From assembly GCA_902798535.1 (NCBI GenBank), contig CADBWU010000015.1:1-33452 (forward strand): a DNA stretch of 33,452 nucleotides. The letters run 5' to 3'. This document shows, piece after piece, positions 14,627 to 24,505 of this stretch. Both the position numbers and the translations under genes were made by a program. Source of the DNA: an uncultured Pseudomonadota bacterium (lineage in GTDB: Bacteria; Pseudomonadota; Alphaproteobacteria; RUG11792). The notes beneath the pieces were generated by a model. It saw only the letters and a list, made by a program, of their open reading frames with translations. It was not told the DNA's origin and did no database searches. Within the stretch, counting starts at the first letter, position 1, and the number at the start of each line of letters is the position of its first letter.

Positions 14627-15160
14627 TTACTTTGATTCAGCACTTGCTTTCGTTTCCTCGAGCTTTTTTTCTGCTTTTGTTAGCTCTTCTTTCGCTTCAT
14701 CTAGTTCTTTTTGTTCTTTTTTGACCATAGACTTCTTGTAAGAGTCGGTTAATTTATCATTATTGTGTGCCACTGTCTCCGCCTTTTTCAGGTCGACGGT
14801 TTCATCTGACACTTTTTCCTTAGCATCGGAAACTGCTTCTTGAGCCTCTCTTACAGCTTCATCATTCTTACCAGTGTTCTCATTTTTATTCAGTTCCTCT
14901 GTTGCCTTTATTGACTCCTTCGTGAGTTTACTCTTTTTGGATGACTTTTTAGCTTTTTTGCTCTTTTTAGCAACAGGCTTCTCTGGTACTACGGGGGTGC
15001 TTTCATCTGCTACAGGGGCTTCACTTGGAGTTACCTCAGTGGTGGTCGCTGTCTCCTCACCGGAAGCAGCAGGGGCAACATCTCCCACTTTAGCTTCTTC
15101 CGCATAGGCAAAACCAGCCATAAGCGATATTGCCATTGATAACATACTAATTTTGTTCAT
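14627..15160 (-). CDS. Exported Lys/Glu/Ala-rich low-complexity protein
   Basis: 177 residues from ATG 15160, chosen because GGAGAAGAAA precedes it; the frame is open a little further upstream. The N-terminus MNKISMLSMAISLMAGFAYA is a classical signal peptide with cleavage after AYA, so the mature protein is periplasmic or secreted. The mature part has an Ala/Thr/Pro/Val-rich section (residues 20-62), a strongly basic patch KKSKKAKKSSKKSK, then a long charged helix, probably coiled coil (DEAVREAQEAVSDAKEKV, ELDEAKEELTKAEKKLEET). No enzymatic domain. The basic patch resembles histone-H1-like or nucleic-acid-binding tails, but with a signal peptide this is speculative. It has its own strong terminator. 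Confidence 0.8.
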   Translation of the reverse strand: MNKISMLSMAISLMAGFAYAEEAKVGDVAPAASGEETATTTEVTPSEAPVADESTPVVPEKPVAKKSKKAKKSSKKSKLTKESIKATEELNKNENTGKNDEAVREAQEAVSDAKEKVSDETVDLKKAETVAHNNDKLTDSYKKSMVKKEQKELDEAKEELTKAEKKLEETKASAESK

Positions 15161-15448
15161 TTTCTTCTCCAAACAATAAACGTTGCACAAAACAACATAT
15201 CCTAGTTTCAGTATACAACAATCACGAACAACCTAGAAAAAATTTTATAAAAATCATAAATTCATGAATTTTTTTGTCAAAATTTTTGAACACAACTGCA
15301 AAGTCACCGCAATCAAGCTCACTTGTTAGGATTTACGTCCAAAATGCTATTCATAAAAATACCTTATTGGCACAAGCAAAAATCATTCACAAGTAGAATA
15401 TATTGAAAAACTTGCGACTTAAACAATTTGCACCATAATTAATAAAAA

Positions 15449-16318
15449 TTAAATGTTAGTTTTGCCGGATGCAATAAACGTACCACTAATTATCAAGGTA
15501 GCTCCCAGAAGTGTGATGGAATCGGGGATTTGATTGAAAAACACAAAACCGAATAGGATTGCAAACGGCAATTCGATATATCGAACAGGACTTATCGCAG
15601 ATGCGGTCGTGGCTCTATATGCCAAAAAAATAAATAACTGAATCAAATTCGCGCCAATTCCAAGCAAAAAAATCAAACAAAACTCTTTAAGAGTTGGCAT
15701 ATTCCAATACATAGGCACCACTACAGCGGATATCAAAGTTGTGTAAAGACCGAAATAGAATAACATTGTTAATGTATTTTCTTTATGGTCAACCATTTTT
15801 TTTATCATTATATTCATAACAGCAAACAACAACGCCGCACACGTTGGGATAAAAGCAAGTATATTTATATTTTCAGCTCGTGGACGGAACATTATTATAA
15901 GCCCGGAGAAACCAAGAATAGTGGCACAGATAGATGTTTTGCTGATTTTTTCCCTTAAAAAAATTGTAGCGAGGGGAAGCATAAACAGTGCCTCAGAAAA
16001 GAGCACTGTAGTATTTTCAGCCAAAGGCATAACATTCACGCTATAGCAACATAGCCCCAATGCAATTGCTCCCAATATTCCGCGCAAGAGATGCCAAAAA
16101 TGCATATCAGATTTGAACAAATTTTGCCTGGACTTCATCATTGGTATAAGAACAATAGCTACAGAAAAAGCAAATCTAAAGAATGCAATTTCTACCGCGT
16201 GTAATCTTGTTCCTAAAAATCTGGCAAGTACATCATTCAATGCCCCGACAAGATATATCATTATTGCCCAAAATATACCTTGCTTCAGCCCCTTTTCAGA
16301 AAACCAACTAAAAAACAT
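15449..16318 (-). CDS. EamA/DMT-family transporter, probably S-adenosylmethionine uptake (Sam-like)
   Basis: 289 residues with ten predicted membrane segments in two EamA repeats, the drug/metabolite transporter fold. The first repeat contains GALNDVLARFLGTRLHAVEI followed by AFFRF, and the second ends VRYIELPFAILFGFVFFNQI and PDSITLLGA. From memory these positions match the rickettsial Sam transporter ([44 protein letters not shown]), which imports SAM from the host and exchanges it for S-adenosylhomocysteine. Substrate is inferred from that similarity; other DMT carriers share the fold. The gene stands alone, with a small decayed frame and an IS remnant upstream. Confidence 0.75.
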   Translation of the reverse strand: MFFSWFSEKGLKQGIFWAIMIYLVGALNDVLARFLGTRLHAVEIAFFRFAFSVAIVLIPMMKSRQNLFKSDMHFWHLLRGILGAIALGLCCYSVNVMPLAENTTVLFSEALFMLPLATIFLREKISKTSICATILGFSGLIIMFRPRAENINILAFIPTCAALLFAVMNIMIKKMVDHKENTLTMLFYFGLYTTLISAVVVPMYWNMPTLKEFCLIFLLGIGANLIQLFIFLAYRATTASAISPVRYIELPFAILFGFVFFNQIPDSITLLGATLIISGTFIASGKTNI

Positions 16319-16611
16319 CTTTTTTTGTCGCGCTCTTTAACGTTCCATCATTTTACACGAAGTTAAAGTAATAACATACAACAAAAATATGGTACAACTG
16401 GCTTTCGAAGCGACAGAGACATTTTTGTTCTTCGCCTTATGCATCCTTTCAACGAGATTATGCGGTGATTTGATGCGCCAGGCAAACTCTAATCATCTAT
16501 AGATTGATTTTTAGGTACTACTCCTTAAAGAACTGTAATTGCATATACAAAAGTTGGTAAATACAGTATGTCGCATGAATTGCATAAGTGACGAGATTAT
16601 GAACTTGGTAG

Positions 16612-17400
16612 GTTCTTGACTAGCATTTCTGAAAGAGATATGGTGATAGAGTATGAAATACAGGCGTTTGAGCGATTACAAGGTAAAAAAAATTATGAAG
16701 TGCTTTTGTGACGATTTAACAGCAAGCACGACAGCTAAAATTTTGCCCATAAATTGAAACATAATTAATGCGTATTAACTAGGTCTTTCAAAGAAAATAG
16801 CAAAGAATTGGGTATTTTTGAACACAGCGTGTTGAAACACAATGTATTTTGAGCTAGATGAAAGCTACTTTGGGGGGGATATGCAGAATTCGTGGGAGAA
16901 CAGAGTTTCTAATCCCCAATTCCTAGTTTTGCTTAAACAAAATAGAGGGGGGAGCTCATTACTGTTGCAAAAAATTGTTCAAACACAGAATGTGGGGGAT
17001 TTAAAATTGATGAGAGCTACTTCAGTGTTTGCAAAAAACGGAGACGAGAAGTTACATTTGTGATTTTCTAAAACGACACAAAAAAGTGTTCGTAACGTTC
17101 ATAAGAGAGCGCTAAGGCAAGATACTGGAAGGTTCGACAATTCGTACTGACGGGTGAATCTCGTAGATTTTGAACAGGTGCGATACCACAGTCAGAACTA
17201 ATTTGCACACGGCAAAAGACCCAATATAAATGCCATCGAATGTCTTTGTAGTTTTGCGAAAAGAAGGCTTGTAAAATTCAATGGATTGACAAGCAAGTCT
17301 TTTGCCTTGCATTTGAGAGATGCGAGTTTAGATTTAACCATAAAGGTGAAGATTTGCTAGCAATTTTGTTGGCAATTCTGAAACTATGCTAGTCAAGAGC
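16612..17400 (+). mobile_element. Decayed ISXO2-like (IS1595 family) element, copy 2
   Basis: Inverted repeats gttcttgactagcat (16612-16626) and the complement of atgctagtcaagagc (17386-17400) delimit 789 bases. The plus strand encodes MKYRRLSDYKVKKIMKCFCD, TASTTAKILPIN, a TGA where copy 1 has AGA (Arg), a frameshift, then FELDESYFGG. Near the right end remnants of the NEFxRGKxxxNxIE segment and the terminal KECEFRFN-like segment remain out of frame. It is the same element type as 11999-12649 and clearly inactive. Confidence 0.85.
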
Positions 17401-17470
17401 CCTTGGAAATGTTGTACCGATGCGACATAGTGGAAACATCATTTCTTTTTAAGAAAATTTCTTATAATTT

Positions 17471-17500
17471 TTGGCATTGTTTGTGGCATATTTGTGATAT
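17471..17500 (+). promoter_or_regulatory. Possible promoter of the Asn-rich exported protein gene
   Basis: TTGGCA (17471-17476) and TGATAT (17495-17500) are 18 bases apart, 40 bases upstream of ATG 17540. Matches to consensus are moderate; not otherwise supported. Confidence 0.35.
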
Positions 17501-17539
17501 ATGATGAGGGCATGTTAGCTTTAGTTTAAAAATCAGAAT

Positions 17540-18211
17540 ATGAACATAAAATACTGGTACCTGCTTGGAATGCTTTCCATATCTACAGGGATATGTGGAG
17601 ACAATCCTAAAAACAACGATGGCTTTGATGGTTTGTTTGATGGACTTTTCAGCACTACTAGTAACAATTATATTGCTAATAGCAATCAGCCCGAATCAGC
17701 TTCTCAGCAAAACCAGGTAGTTAATGTAAACAATGTACCAGGCAATAATTTGAGACAACAGTTTGTTTCATTGGCGCAACAAAGCGGACTAGTAGCTCAG
17801 ATAAGTAACTCAAACAATGCAGGACAGCTCACGTTTGGTCTTGAGATGATAGGGGAAATATTGAATCAGATGAGTAATCCCCCAAATGCGAACCTTCGCT
17901 TAGCGATAGCAGTAGAACGTTTGCGATCACGTTGCAATAACGCAAACAACATACAGTCTCCAGACCGGTTATCATTTCTAGTAGGAATACTACTACATAT
18001 CATTAGCTCCCCAAATGCAAATTTGGCAAATGACTTTGCGTTCGTAGTGAACGCTTTGCTGGATGTGCAAAAAATGTTTGATGATCCAAACTATATGAGC
18101 TTGCTTGTTAAAGAGTTGCAATCTAAAAACGTTGAAGAACGGACGCAACTGTTGCTATCTATCTTTGGTAATACAAACAATGCACAACCGAATTCACTAT
18201 TTAATCCTTGA
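17540..18211 (+). CDS. Exported Asn/Gln-rich protein, unrecognised
   Basis: 223 residues. The N-terminus MNIKYWYLLGMLSISTGICG is a signal peptide; the SISTGIC end could be a degenerate lipobox with Cys19 but is not a good fit. Residues 25-38 hold the near repeat GFDGLFDGLFST; residues 40-75 are Asn/Gln/Ser-rich and probably unstructured. From about residue 73 the sequence becomes an amphipathic, probably all-helical region with recurring Leu-rich segments: LRQQFVSLAQQSGLV, LTFGLEMIGEILNQM, LSFLVGILLHIISSP, FAFVVNALLDVQKMF. It includes two SxPNANL motifs, suggesting an internal repeat of about 70 residues. No known domain recognised. It lies alone between an IS remnant and map; no function can be given. 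Confidence 0.75.
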   Translation: MNIKYWYLLGMLSISTGICGDNPKNNDGFDGLFDGLFSTTSNNYIANSNQPESASQQNQVVNVNNVPGNNLRQQFVSLAQQSGLVAQISNSNNAGQLTFGLEMIGEILNQMSNPPNANLRLAIAVERLRSRCNNANNIQSPDRLSFLVGILLHIISSPNANLANDFAFVVNALLDVQKMFDDPNYMSLLVKELQSKNVEERTQLLLSIFGNTNNAQPNSLFNP

Positions 18212-18260
18212 TATGGAGCAAATATATCATTGAATTGATTAAACAGGTTATATCTTGATG

Positions 18261-18300
18261 CACAGATGTCGTACTTAAAGAATTTTTACGATGTCTGTGT
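18261..18300. repeat. Imperfect hairpin after the Asn-rich gene
   Basis: The segments cacagatgtcgta (18261-18273) and tacgatgtctgtg (18287-18299) pair except for a two-base internal mismatch. It is about 50 bases after the stop at 18211 and lacks a T tract, so it is at best a weak terminator. Confidence 0.4.
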
Positions 18301-18397
18301 AAAATATTGTTTATGTTCTTGGCAAAGTCGTTTAGTCTATTCCGAAGACCGTTACTGTCCGACACTGTGAGAATGTCTGTGTACTGCGAAATAGTAA

Positions 18398-18413
18398 ATG
18401 GTAGTTATACCAT
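18398..18413 (-). terminator. Weak terminator-like hairpin after map
   Basis: atggta and taccat (18398-18413) form a 6-bp stem with a 4-base loop 10 bases past the map stop; on the minus strand it is followed by tttactattt. Stability is low. Confidence 0.35.
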
Positions 18414-18423
18414 AGTATTTCAG

Positions 18424-19176
18424 CTAAATCAGTGTCAAAACTTCCACTGAATTTTCTGTAACAGCTAAGGTATGTTCAAATTGAGCTGATAGTGATTTAT
18501 CAACTGTAACGGCAGTCCAATGATCGCCTAGCACTTTTGTTTTGTATCCGCCAGCATTTATCATTGGCTCTATAGTGAAACACATTCCAGGCAAAATCTG
18601 TTCTCCCTTGCTGGATGTGGCATAGTGCAAAATTGTCGGTTCTCCGTGGAATACGTCTCCAATTCCATGCCCACAATAGTCGCGCACAATCGAAAATCCA
18701 TGCTTATCAACAAACTTTTGGATAGCTCTTCCGATATCACCGAAATGTCCATAGGGCTTTACAGCATCAATCCCGACAAACAGCGCCTGCTTTGTGATTT
18801 CGACTAAATTTTCTGCTAATTTAGAGCATTCCCCTACCAAAAATGTGCGACTTGTATCTCCATACAGGCCATCTAGGTTTACCGTTATGTCGATATTTAC
18901 TATGTCGCCAGATTTCAGCTTATATTCTCCCGGAATACCGTGGCAAACGACATTATTCACAGATGTGCAAATTGATTTTGGAAATCCATTATAGTTCAAC
19001 GGGGCAGGGATAGCTTTGTTAGCAACAATGAAATCGTGGCATAACTTATCAAGTTCATTTGTTGTTATTCCTGCTGTCACATATGGTTCTATGAAGTCCA
19101 ACACCGAAGCAGCCAACCTCCCCGCTTGCGCTATTTTGTGCAATTCATCATCTGTGTATATTCTAATTTCGCTCAT
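18424..19176 (-). CDS. map: Methionine aminopeptidase, type I
   Basis: 250 residues from ATG 19176 (a TTG at 19185 in the same frame is less likely). The enzyme removes the initiator Met from new proteins in the cytosol. All five metal ligands are present: two Asp in DITVNLDGLYGDTSRTF, His in GHGIGDVFHGEP, Glu in FTIEPM, Glu in QFEHTLAV. CTSVNNVVCHGIPG and YCGHGIG are typical. It lacks the N-terminal zinc-finger extension of the eukaryotic or longer type Ic enzymes. It is monocistronic, divergent from the TolC-like gene with about 190 bases between them. Confidence 0.96.
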   Translation of the reverse strand: MSEIRIYTDDELHKIAQAGRLAASVLDFIEPYVTAGITTNELDKLCHDFIVANKAIPAPLNYNGFPKSICTSVNNVVCHGIPGEYKLKSGDIVNIDITVNLDGLYGDTSRTFLVGECSKLAENLVEITKQALFVGIDAVKPYGHFGDIGRAIQKFVDKHGFSIVRDYCGHGIGDVFHGEPTILHYATSSKGEQILPGMCFTIEPMINAGGYKTKVLGDHWTAVTVDKSLSAQFEHTLAVTENSVEVLTLI

Positions 19177-19366
19177 AACGAACAACGTATTTGAGTTTAA
19201 GATAACACCGGAATTGTATCATATTCTTCAATGTCAACAAACCTTTGGAGCCATTCCACAAAGATGAACATATGTAATTCTGCATGCGTTTTTGCATTGA
19301 TGGAATTTGTGAATTAGTGCTATTCTCTCAGGAGAGTGATTTTTGTGTATTTGGGATTACGTTTAA

Positions 19367-20911
19367 GTGTTATACAGAAAAATTCTATCGCTAATGTGTG
19401 CGGGGTCGCTGGTTGCTGTATCAGCACCGAATAATTCCGCTGGGAACGATAATAAGGGAGCTGTTACAGAAAAAACTAATAAAACTCCAGAGACAGAAAC
19501 TCAAAAAGCTCTTGAAAAAGCGAAGACTGAGGATTTTGAGAGAAAAGTTACTGTAAGGGGGTCTCTGTTTGAAGCGTTAGAGAGCGCGCTAAAAAAGAAC
19601 AAGGAAATTTTATCAGCACAAAATGAACTGATGGCCGCTCATGAAACCCATGTCATGAATTCATCTGCATTCAGACCAAAGGTCTCTTTGAATGCAAAAT
19701 ACCAGCACGATGCAAAAAAAGGATTAAGTCGCTATGATGCGCCTGACCGTCGTTCCTATAACCATGCTGGACAACCTATCGAGGGGACTGGAACTATAAA
19801 ACAAGGATATGACGATAGTGTTAGAACATACGGTATTGGGATTAGCCAGAATTTATTTCATGGGTTCTCGGATATGGCGGCACTGCAGGAAACAGATCTT
19901 GAAATCAAGGCTAGATGGTATGGGTATGAAGCTAAAAAACAAGAAGTTTTAAGAAATGTCTCCATAGTATATTTTGCTTTGTTGGCAAAACGAGATGAAA
20001 TAAACCATTTAAAATCTCTCTTAGAAGCAAGGCAAAACAGCAAAGAAGTTGCAGAATGGATGTATAAAACCGGAGCCGTGAAGTATTTAGATGTTTCACA
20101 GGCTATTGCTAGCGTTTCCGAAACAGAGTCAAAATTGGCAAAGGCGGCTGCCGAGTATATTTCATATTGTGCGCAGTTTGAAGAACTCACTGGATACAAA
20201 GTTCCGAAAAATTTAACCACACCAGAGAAAATGTTTGATGAAAACATAACTGAGAAACAAGCTATAGAGATAGCAAAAAATAATAATCCGCAAATCATTG
20301 CCGCATCGCAAGTTTTGCTGGCAGCAAAGGCGGCAGTGAAGAAGCCAAACCCTGAATTTGTTCCATCTGTTGATTTGTCGTATTCATATGATCACTCATA
20401 CAATTCTTCGGATAATACAAGAAATCATCAAGGGGATAAATATAGGGAAAAAGGTAGCACGATTGCTCTGCAAGTGACAGTTCCATTGTACGACGGAGGA
20501 GCAGCCAGAGCTGAGAAGAGAAAATACATTGACTTGGCGACAAAGGCGGCCGTCGACAAAGAAAAATTGATAGATGATATAAAAACTCAAATAACTGCTG
20601 TTTGGGCATCTATGGCTGCGGCGAAACAAAGTTTGCTATCGGCAAAAAAAGCTGTTGAAGCGCGCCAAATAGCCCTGCACGATGCAGAGGAGGAGTATAA
20701 GTCCGGAGTAAAGATTATTAAAGATGTTTTAGATGCCCAGGAACAACTTTTTGAGGCGAAGTATATGGAGACACGAGCTGAAAATGACTACTTCTCTAGC
20801 CAGTGTCGAGCTAGAGCTTTGATTGGTCAGATGACCCCTCAAAACTTAAAGATTAAGGATAGCCAATTCAGTTATAAGAAGCATTTCAATAAGACACGTA
20901 ATAAATTTTAA
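19367..20911 (+). CDS. TolC-family outer-membrane channel protein
   Basis: 514 residues from GTG 19367, giving MLYRKILSLMCAGSLVAVSA as signal peptide; ATG 19394 is an internal alternative. The mature part has a variable charged linker, then two OEP repeats: SLFEALESALKKNKEILSAQ begins the first and AIEIAKNNNPQIIAASQVLL the second. GIGISQNLFHGF and LQVTVPLYDGGAARAEKRK are the conserved strand motifs, and AEEEYKSGVKIIKDVLDAQE the end of the last helix. It forms the outer-membrane trimer of type I secretion or RND efflux; no inner-membrane partner is in the window. The clearest ribosome-binding site (GGAGAG near 19331) sits before a GTG in another frame, so the start is unsure. It leads a popZ-trx-obgE gene set, as in other alphaproteobacteria where it precedes DUF2497. 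Confidence 0.9.
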   Translation: MLYRKILSLMCAGSLVAVSAPNNSAGNDNKGAVTEKTNKTPETETQKALEKAKTEDFERKVTVRGSLFEALESALKKNKEILSAQNELMAAHETHVMNSSAFRPKVSLNAKYQHDAKKGLSRYDAPDRRSYNHAGQPIEGTGTIKQGYDDSVRTYGIGISQNLFHGFSDMAALQETDLEIKARWYGYEAKKQEVLRNVSIVYFALLAKRDEINHLKSLLEARQNSKEVAEWMYKTGAVKYLDVSQAIASVSETESKLAKAAAEYISYCAQFEELTGYKVPKNLTTPEKMFDENITEKQAIEIAKNNNPQIIAASQVLLAAKAAVKKPNPEFVPSVDLSYSYDHSYNSSDNTRNHQGDKYREKGSTIALQVTVPLYDGGAARAEKRKYIDLATKAAVDKEKLIDDIKTQITAVWASMAAAKQSLLSAKKAVEARQIALHDAEEEYKSGVKIIKDVLDAQEQLFEAKYMETRAENDYFSSQCRARALIGQMTPQNLKIKDSQFSYKKHFNKTRNKF

Positions 20912-20923
20912 AGGAGTGAACAC

Positions 20924-21441
20924 ATGATTTATACGAATAAAAATCCTGACGATGAAATGTCTATGGAGGATATCCTATCCTCTATAAGAAAGTATGTCGC
21001 AGAGGATAAATCTGACGAAAATCAGGAAGAAAGCAGAGATGCTTCCCTAGGTGCAGCGGATAATGATGTAAGCAAAGATAATGTCATAAATTTAAATGAA
21101 TCACAAGTCATCCAAGAGCAAGTTGTTGCAAAACCAGAGCCGAAAGCGTCGGATTCGCAGGTGTATAAGGAAAAGAGTACCTTATCCACCGAGGTTGTTG
21201 ATCCTGAACCATCCATAGTGAGGAAAAGACCGAGTCCATTTGAGCAATTGACAAATGCGTTAAATTCATATGGAAAAAACAAAATGACAAAGGAAAAAGC
21301 GAATATTGCTGGTTCTCGCACTGTAGATCAATTGTTTTCTGAAATTGCAGAGAAAGTTATACAGCAATGGGTGACCTCAAACATGGAAAAATTTGTTGAA
21401 AAAATTGTGATGAGAGAAATTGAGAAAATAAAGGCGGAATA

Positions 21442-21442
<1 letters not shown>
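20924..21442 (+). CDS. popZ: PopZ-like polar organising protein (DUF2497)
   Basis: 172 residues, with AAAGGAG nine bases before the ATG. The N-terminal helix MSMEDILSSIRKYVAEDK and the C-terminal helices RTVDQLFSEIAEKVIQQWVT and NMEKFVEKIVMREIEKIKAE are the two conserved parts of DUF2497/PopZ. Between them lies an acidic, Pro/Glu/Ser-rich unstructured linker of about 80 residues. PopZ builds a polar microdomain that anchors the chromosome origin through ParB and recruits cell-cycle kinases in Caulobacter. Finding it with a ChpT-like protein in one window suggests that part of the alphaproteobacterial cell-cycle apparatus is kept. Its stop overlaps the thioredoxin start (TAATG). Confidence 0.85.
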
Positions 21443-22754
<1,312 letters not shown>

Positions 22755-22794
22755 GCAGACTTTTTTATTTCCATTCCATACGATAGGGAACCCC

Positions 22795-23252
22795 TCGCCT
22801 TTAGGCGAACACTTCAGTATAATGAGAGGTATGGTATACAGAAGAAGTTCACATAGTATTCTACACAAAGTATAGGTACAGAGTGTTGTACGGTAATGAT
22901 ATGGGAAATCTGCTCAGCAAATTACGTCGATATAATCAGTGGCAATGTAAGCCCAGACCATGTGCACATGCTTATATCAGCTCCTCCACATCTATCTGTA
23001 TAAAGGGAAAGGTATGAGAATATCGCAAGATGAGTTCCTGGAATAGTGGCATCTATGAGCTTGAGGATACTTCGTTGCAACATCCGGGCAAATAAGAATA
23101 AAACAAATAAGCATAAAAGAAGTGCAAAAATATATAGAGGAATAAGAAGAACATCATAAAAAGGATACATTCACAATATCCGAATTCTGAGTGTTTACTC
23201 TTTTAATCTGCTTTCCAAGCATGACATAGAACTACCGGCTTCTAGCCGGTAG
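22795..23252 (+). mobile_element. Decayed IS200/IS605-type element (TnpA remnant)
   Basis: Left subterminal hairpin tcgcc-ttta-ggcga (22795-22808) and right hairpin ctaccggc-ttcta-gccggtag (23232-23252) frame a broken Y1 transposase read on the plus strand. MVYRRSSHSI near 22831 is the usual start; further frames give RYRVLYGND, then DIISGNVSPDHVHMLISAPP with the HUH-type His-x-His, and GYFVATSGQI, YIEE, EEHHKKDTFTISEF at the end where the catalytic Tyr helix lies. At least three frameshifts and several stops make it inactive. There is no tnpB. The minus-strand open frame at 22922-23170 is its antisense shadow. Confidence 0.85.
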
Positions 23253-23257
23253 GGCAT

Positions 23258-23779
23258 CTATTGCTTTACTGATTGTTTGGAAGTTACAAACGCATATTTA
23301 CTGATAAAGTATCTTGATACTATCAGGTCTATGCAAAAAGAGATAACAAATCCAAATAAGATCCCCAATCCTAACCAAAACATAGAGTATGTAATCGCAT
23401 TCATATCAATTTCTTTTCCTCCTGCAAGAAACCTCGACAGGAAGTGGAGCAAACAAACAATAGGGAAGCTAACCAATATTTTCATCCCCCAGAAAGTGAA
23501 TACCATTTTGGGAGTTATTTTTTCTATTTCTGTCGTTATCACAAACTTTTTATACGGCTTAAAGAGCATCTTCTTTAGAGATAGTTTTATGCAGCAATAT
23601 GTAAGAATGACAACGCATAACGAGAAAATTGGAATCACAGATTCCTTTGAGCCCGTTATCAAACTAATTATGAATGACAAAACCAAAGTCACAACCGCGG
23701 AAGCTATTCCAAAGAACAAACCATATAAAAGTTGGGCAAAAAACACCCTTGAACCATAATATATTACACTCTTATCCAA
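23258..23779 (-). CDS. Small integral membrane protein, unrecognised
   Basis: 173 residues with about four hydrophobic segments: 11-40 (FFAQLLYGLFFGIASAVVTL and onward), 48-65, 95-115 (MKILVSFPIVCLLHFLSRFL), and 130-155 (YSMFWLGLGILFGFVISFCI). Lys/Arg-rich loops between them suggest an inner-membrane protein. No family recognised. Its stop lies only about 6 bases from the right hairpin of the IS200 remnant, so the C-terminus may have been altered by the insertion. Stems ccctat/ataggg and caccaa/ttggtg lie upstream (23800-23860). The plus-strand frame in the same region is a shadow. Confidence 0.6.
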   Translation of the reverse strand: MDKSVIYYGSRVFFAQLLYGLFFGIASAVVTLVLSFIISLITGSKESVIPIFSLCVVILTYCCIKLSLKKMLFKPYKKFVITTEIEKITPKMVFTFWGMKILVSFPIVCLLHFLSRFLAGGKEIDMNAITYSMFWLGLGILFGFVISFCIDLIVSRYFISKYAFVTSKQSVKQ

Positions 23780-24016
23780 GTTTCACACTCATCAAAACTG
23801 CTAACCCTATTTATATTATATAGGGTCTCCCCTCACCAATTCAAGAGTTTGGTGTGTATTCAAGGTCAAACGCAAACAGATATAAAATCACCTGGGGCAC
23901 ACTTATCACCTTCCTATTTCACATGTTATGAACTTTGGGATTCCCAATTAAATATAGTAAGATTGAGAAAGGCATGCTAAAAATTAAGTTAGATATAGCA
24001 AAATGGCGATAAATTT

Positions 24017-24430
24017 ATGGTAAAATGCGGGAATTATAGGAACGAAGAATTACGTAAAGACAGAATAGAAAAAGGTAAACAACGATATAAATGCAAACAA
24101 TGTAAACGCACCACTAGAGAAAACGGCCAAAGATACAAGTATAGCTTAAGTAAACGATTAAAAGTACTAAAAGGATACTTGGAAGAACTTGGAATTATGG
24201 TGCTGGCGAGGCTTGAAGGTGTTCCAAATCCGTTAATAATAAAATGAATCAGAAATTATACAAAAATTTTAAAGGAATTAATCGCAAAAGCTACAGTTAT
24301 GCAAACAATAAAGGACAATGAAATATTGGAGATAAATGAGCTTTTTTTCATATTGTTAAAAAAACAAAGAAAAATCTATATGTGGCTTACTGTTGGCAGA
24401 ATCCAACTTTCTCTCTATTCCAAAATCCAG
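24017..24430 (+). pseudogene. Decayed IS1-family transposase
   Basis: From ATG 24017 the frame encodes RKDRIEKGKQRYKCKQCKRT, an InsA-like zinc-finger segment (KxGKxxxGxQRYxCxxC), then helix-turn-helix-like residues ending NPLIIK, a TGA at 24245-24247, and in the same frame IRNYTKILKELI, then EILEINELFFILLKKQRKIY and MWLTVGRIQL, matching the start of the IS1 InsB catalytic part (EIDELFTYxKKK.RIYxWxAV). It breaks off near 24420. The TGA replaces what is normally Trp. Inverted repeats were not found. Confidence 0.7.
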
Positions 24431-24505
24431 GACAACGTCCTAGATTTTGGTTTTGATGGGCGACCAACAGTGCATCACACGCCTCCAATCATGCAAACTT
24501 GTTTT

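Noticed and set aside
22922-23170. Minus-strand 82-codon membrane-like frame
   Set aside because: Antisense to the IS200 transposase remnant, whose conserved motifs are read on the plus strand.
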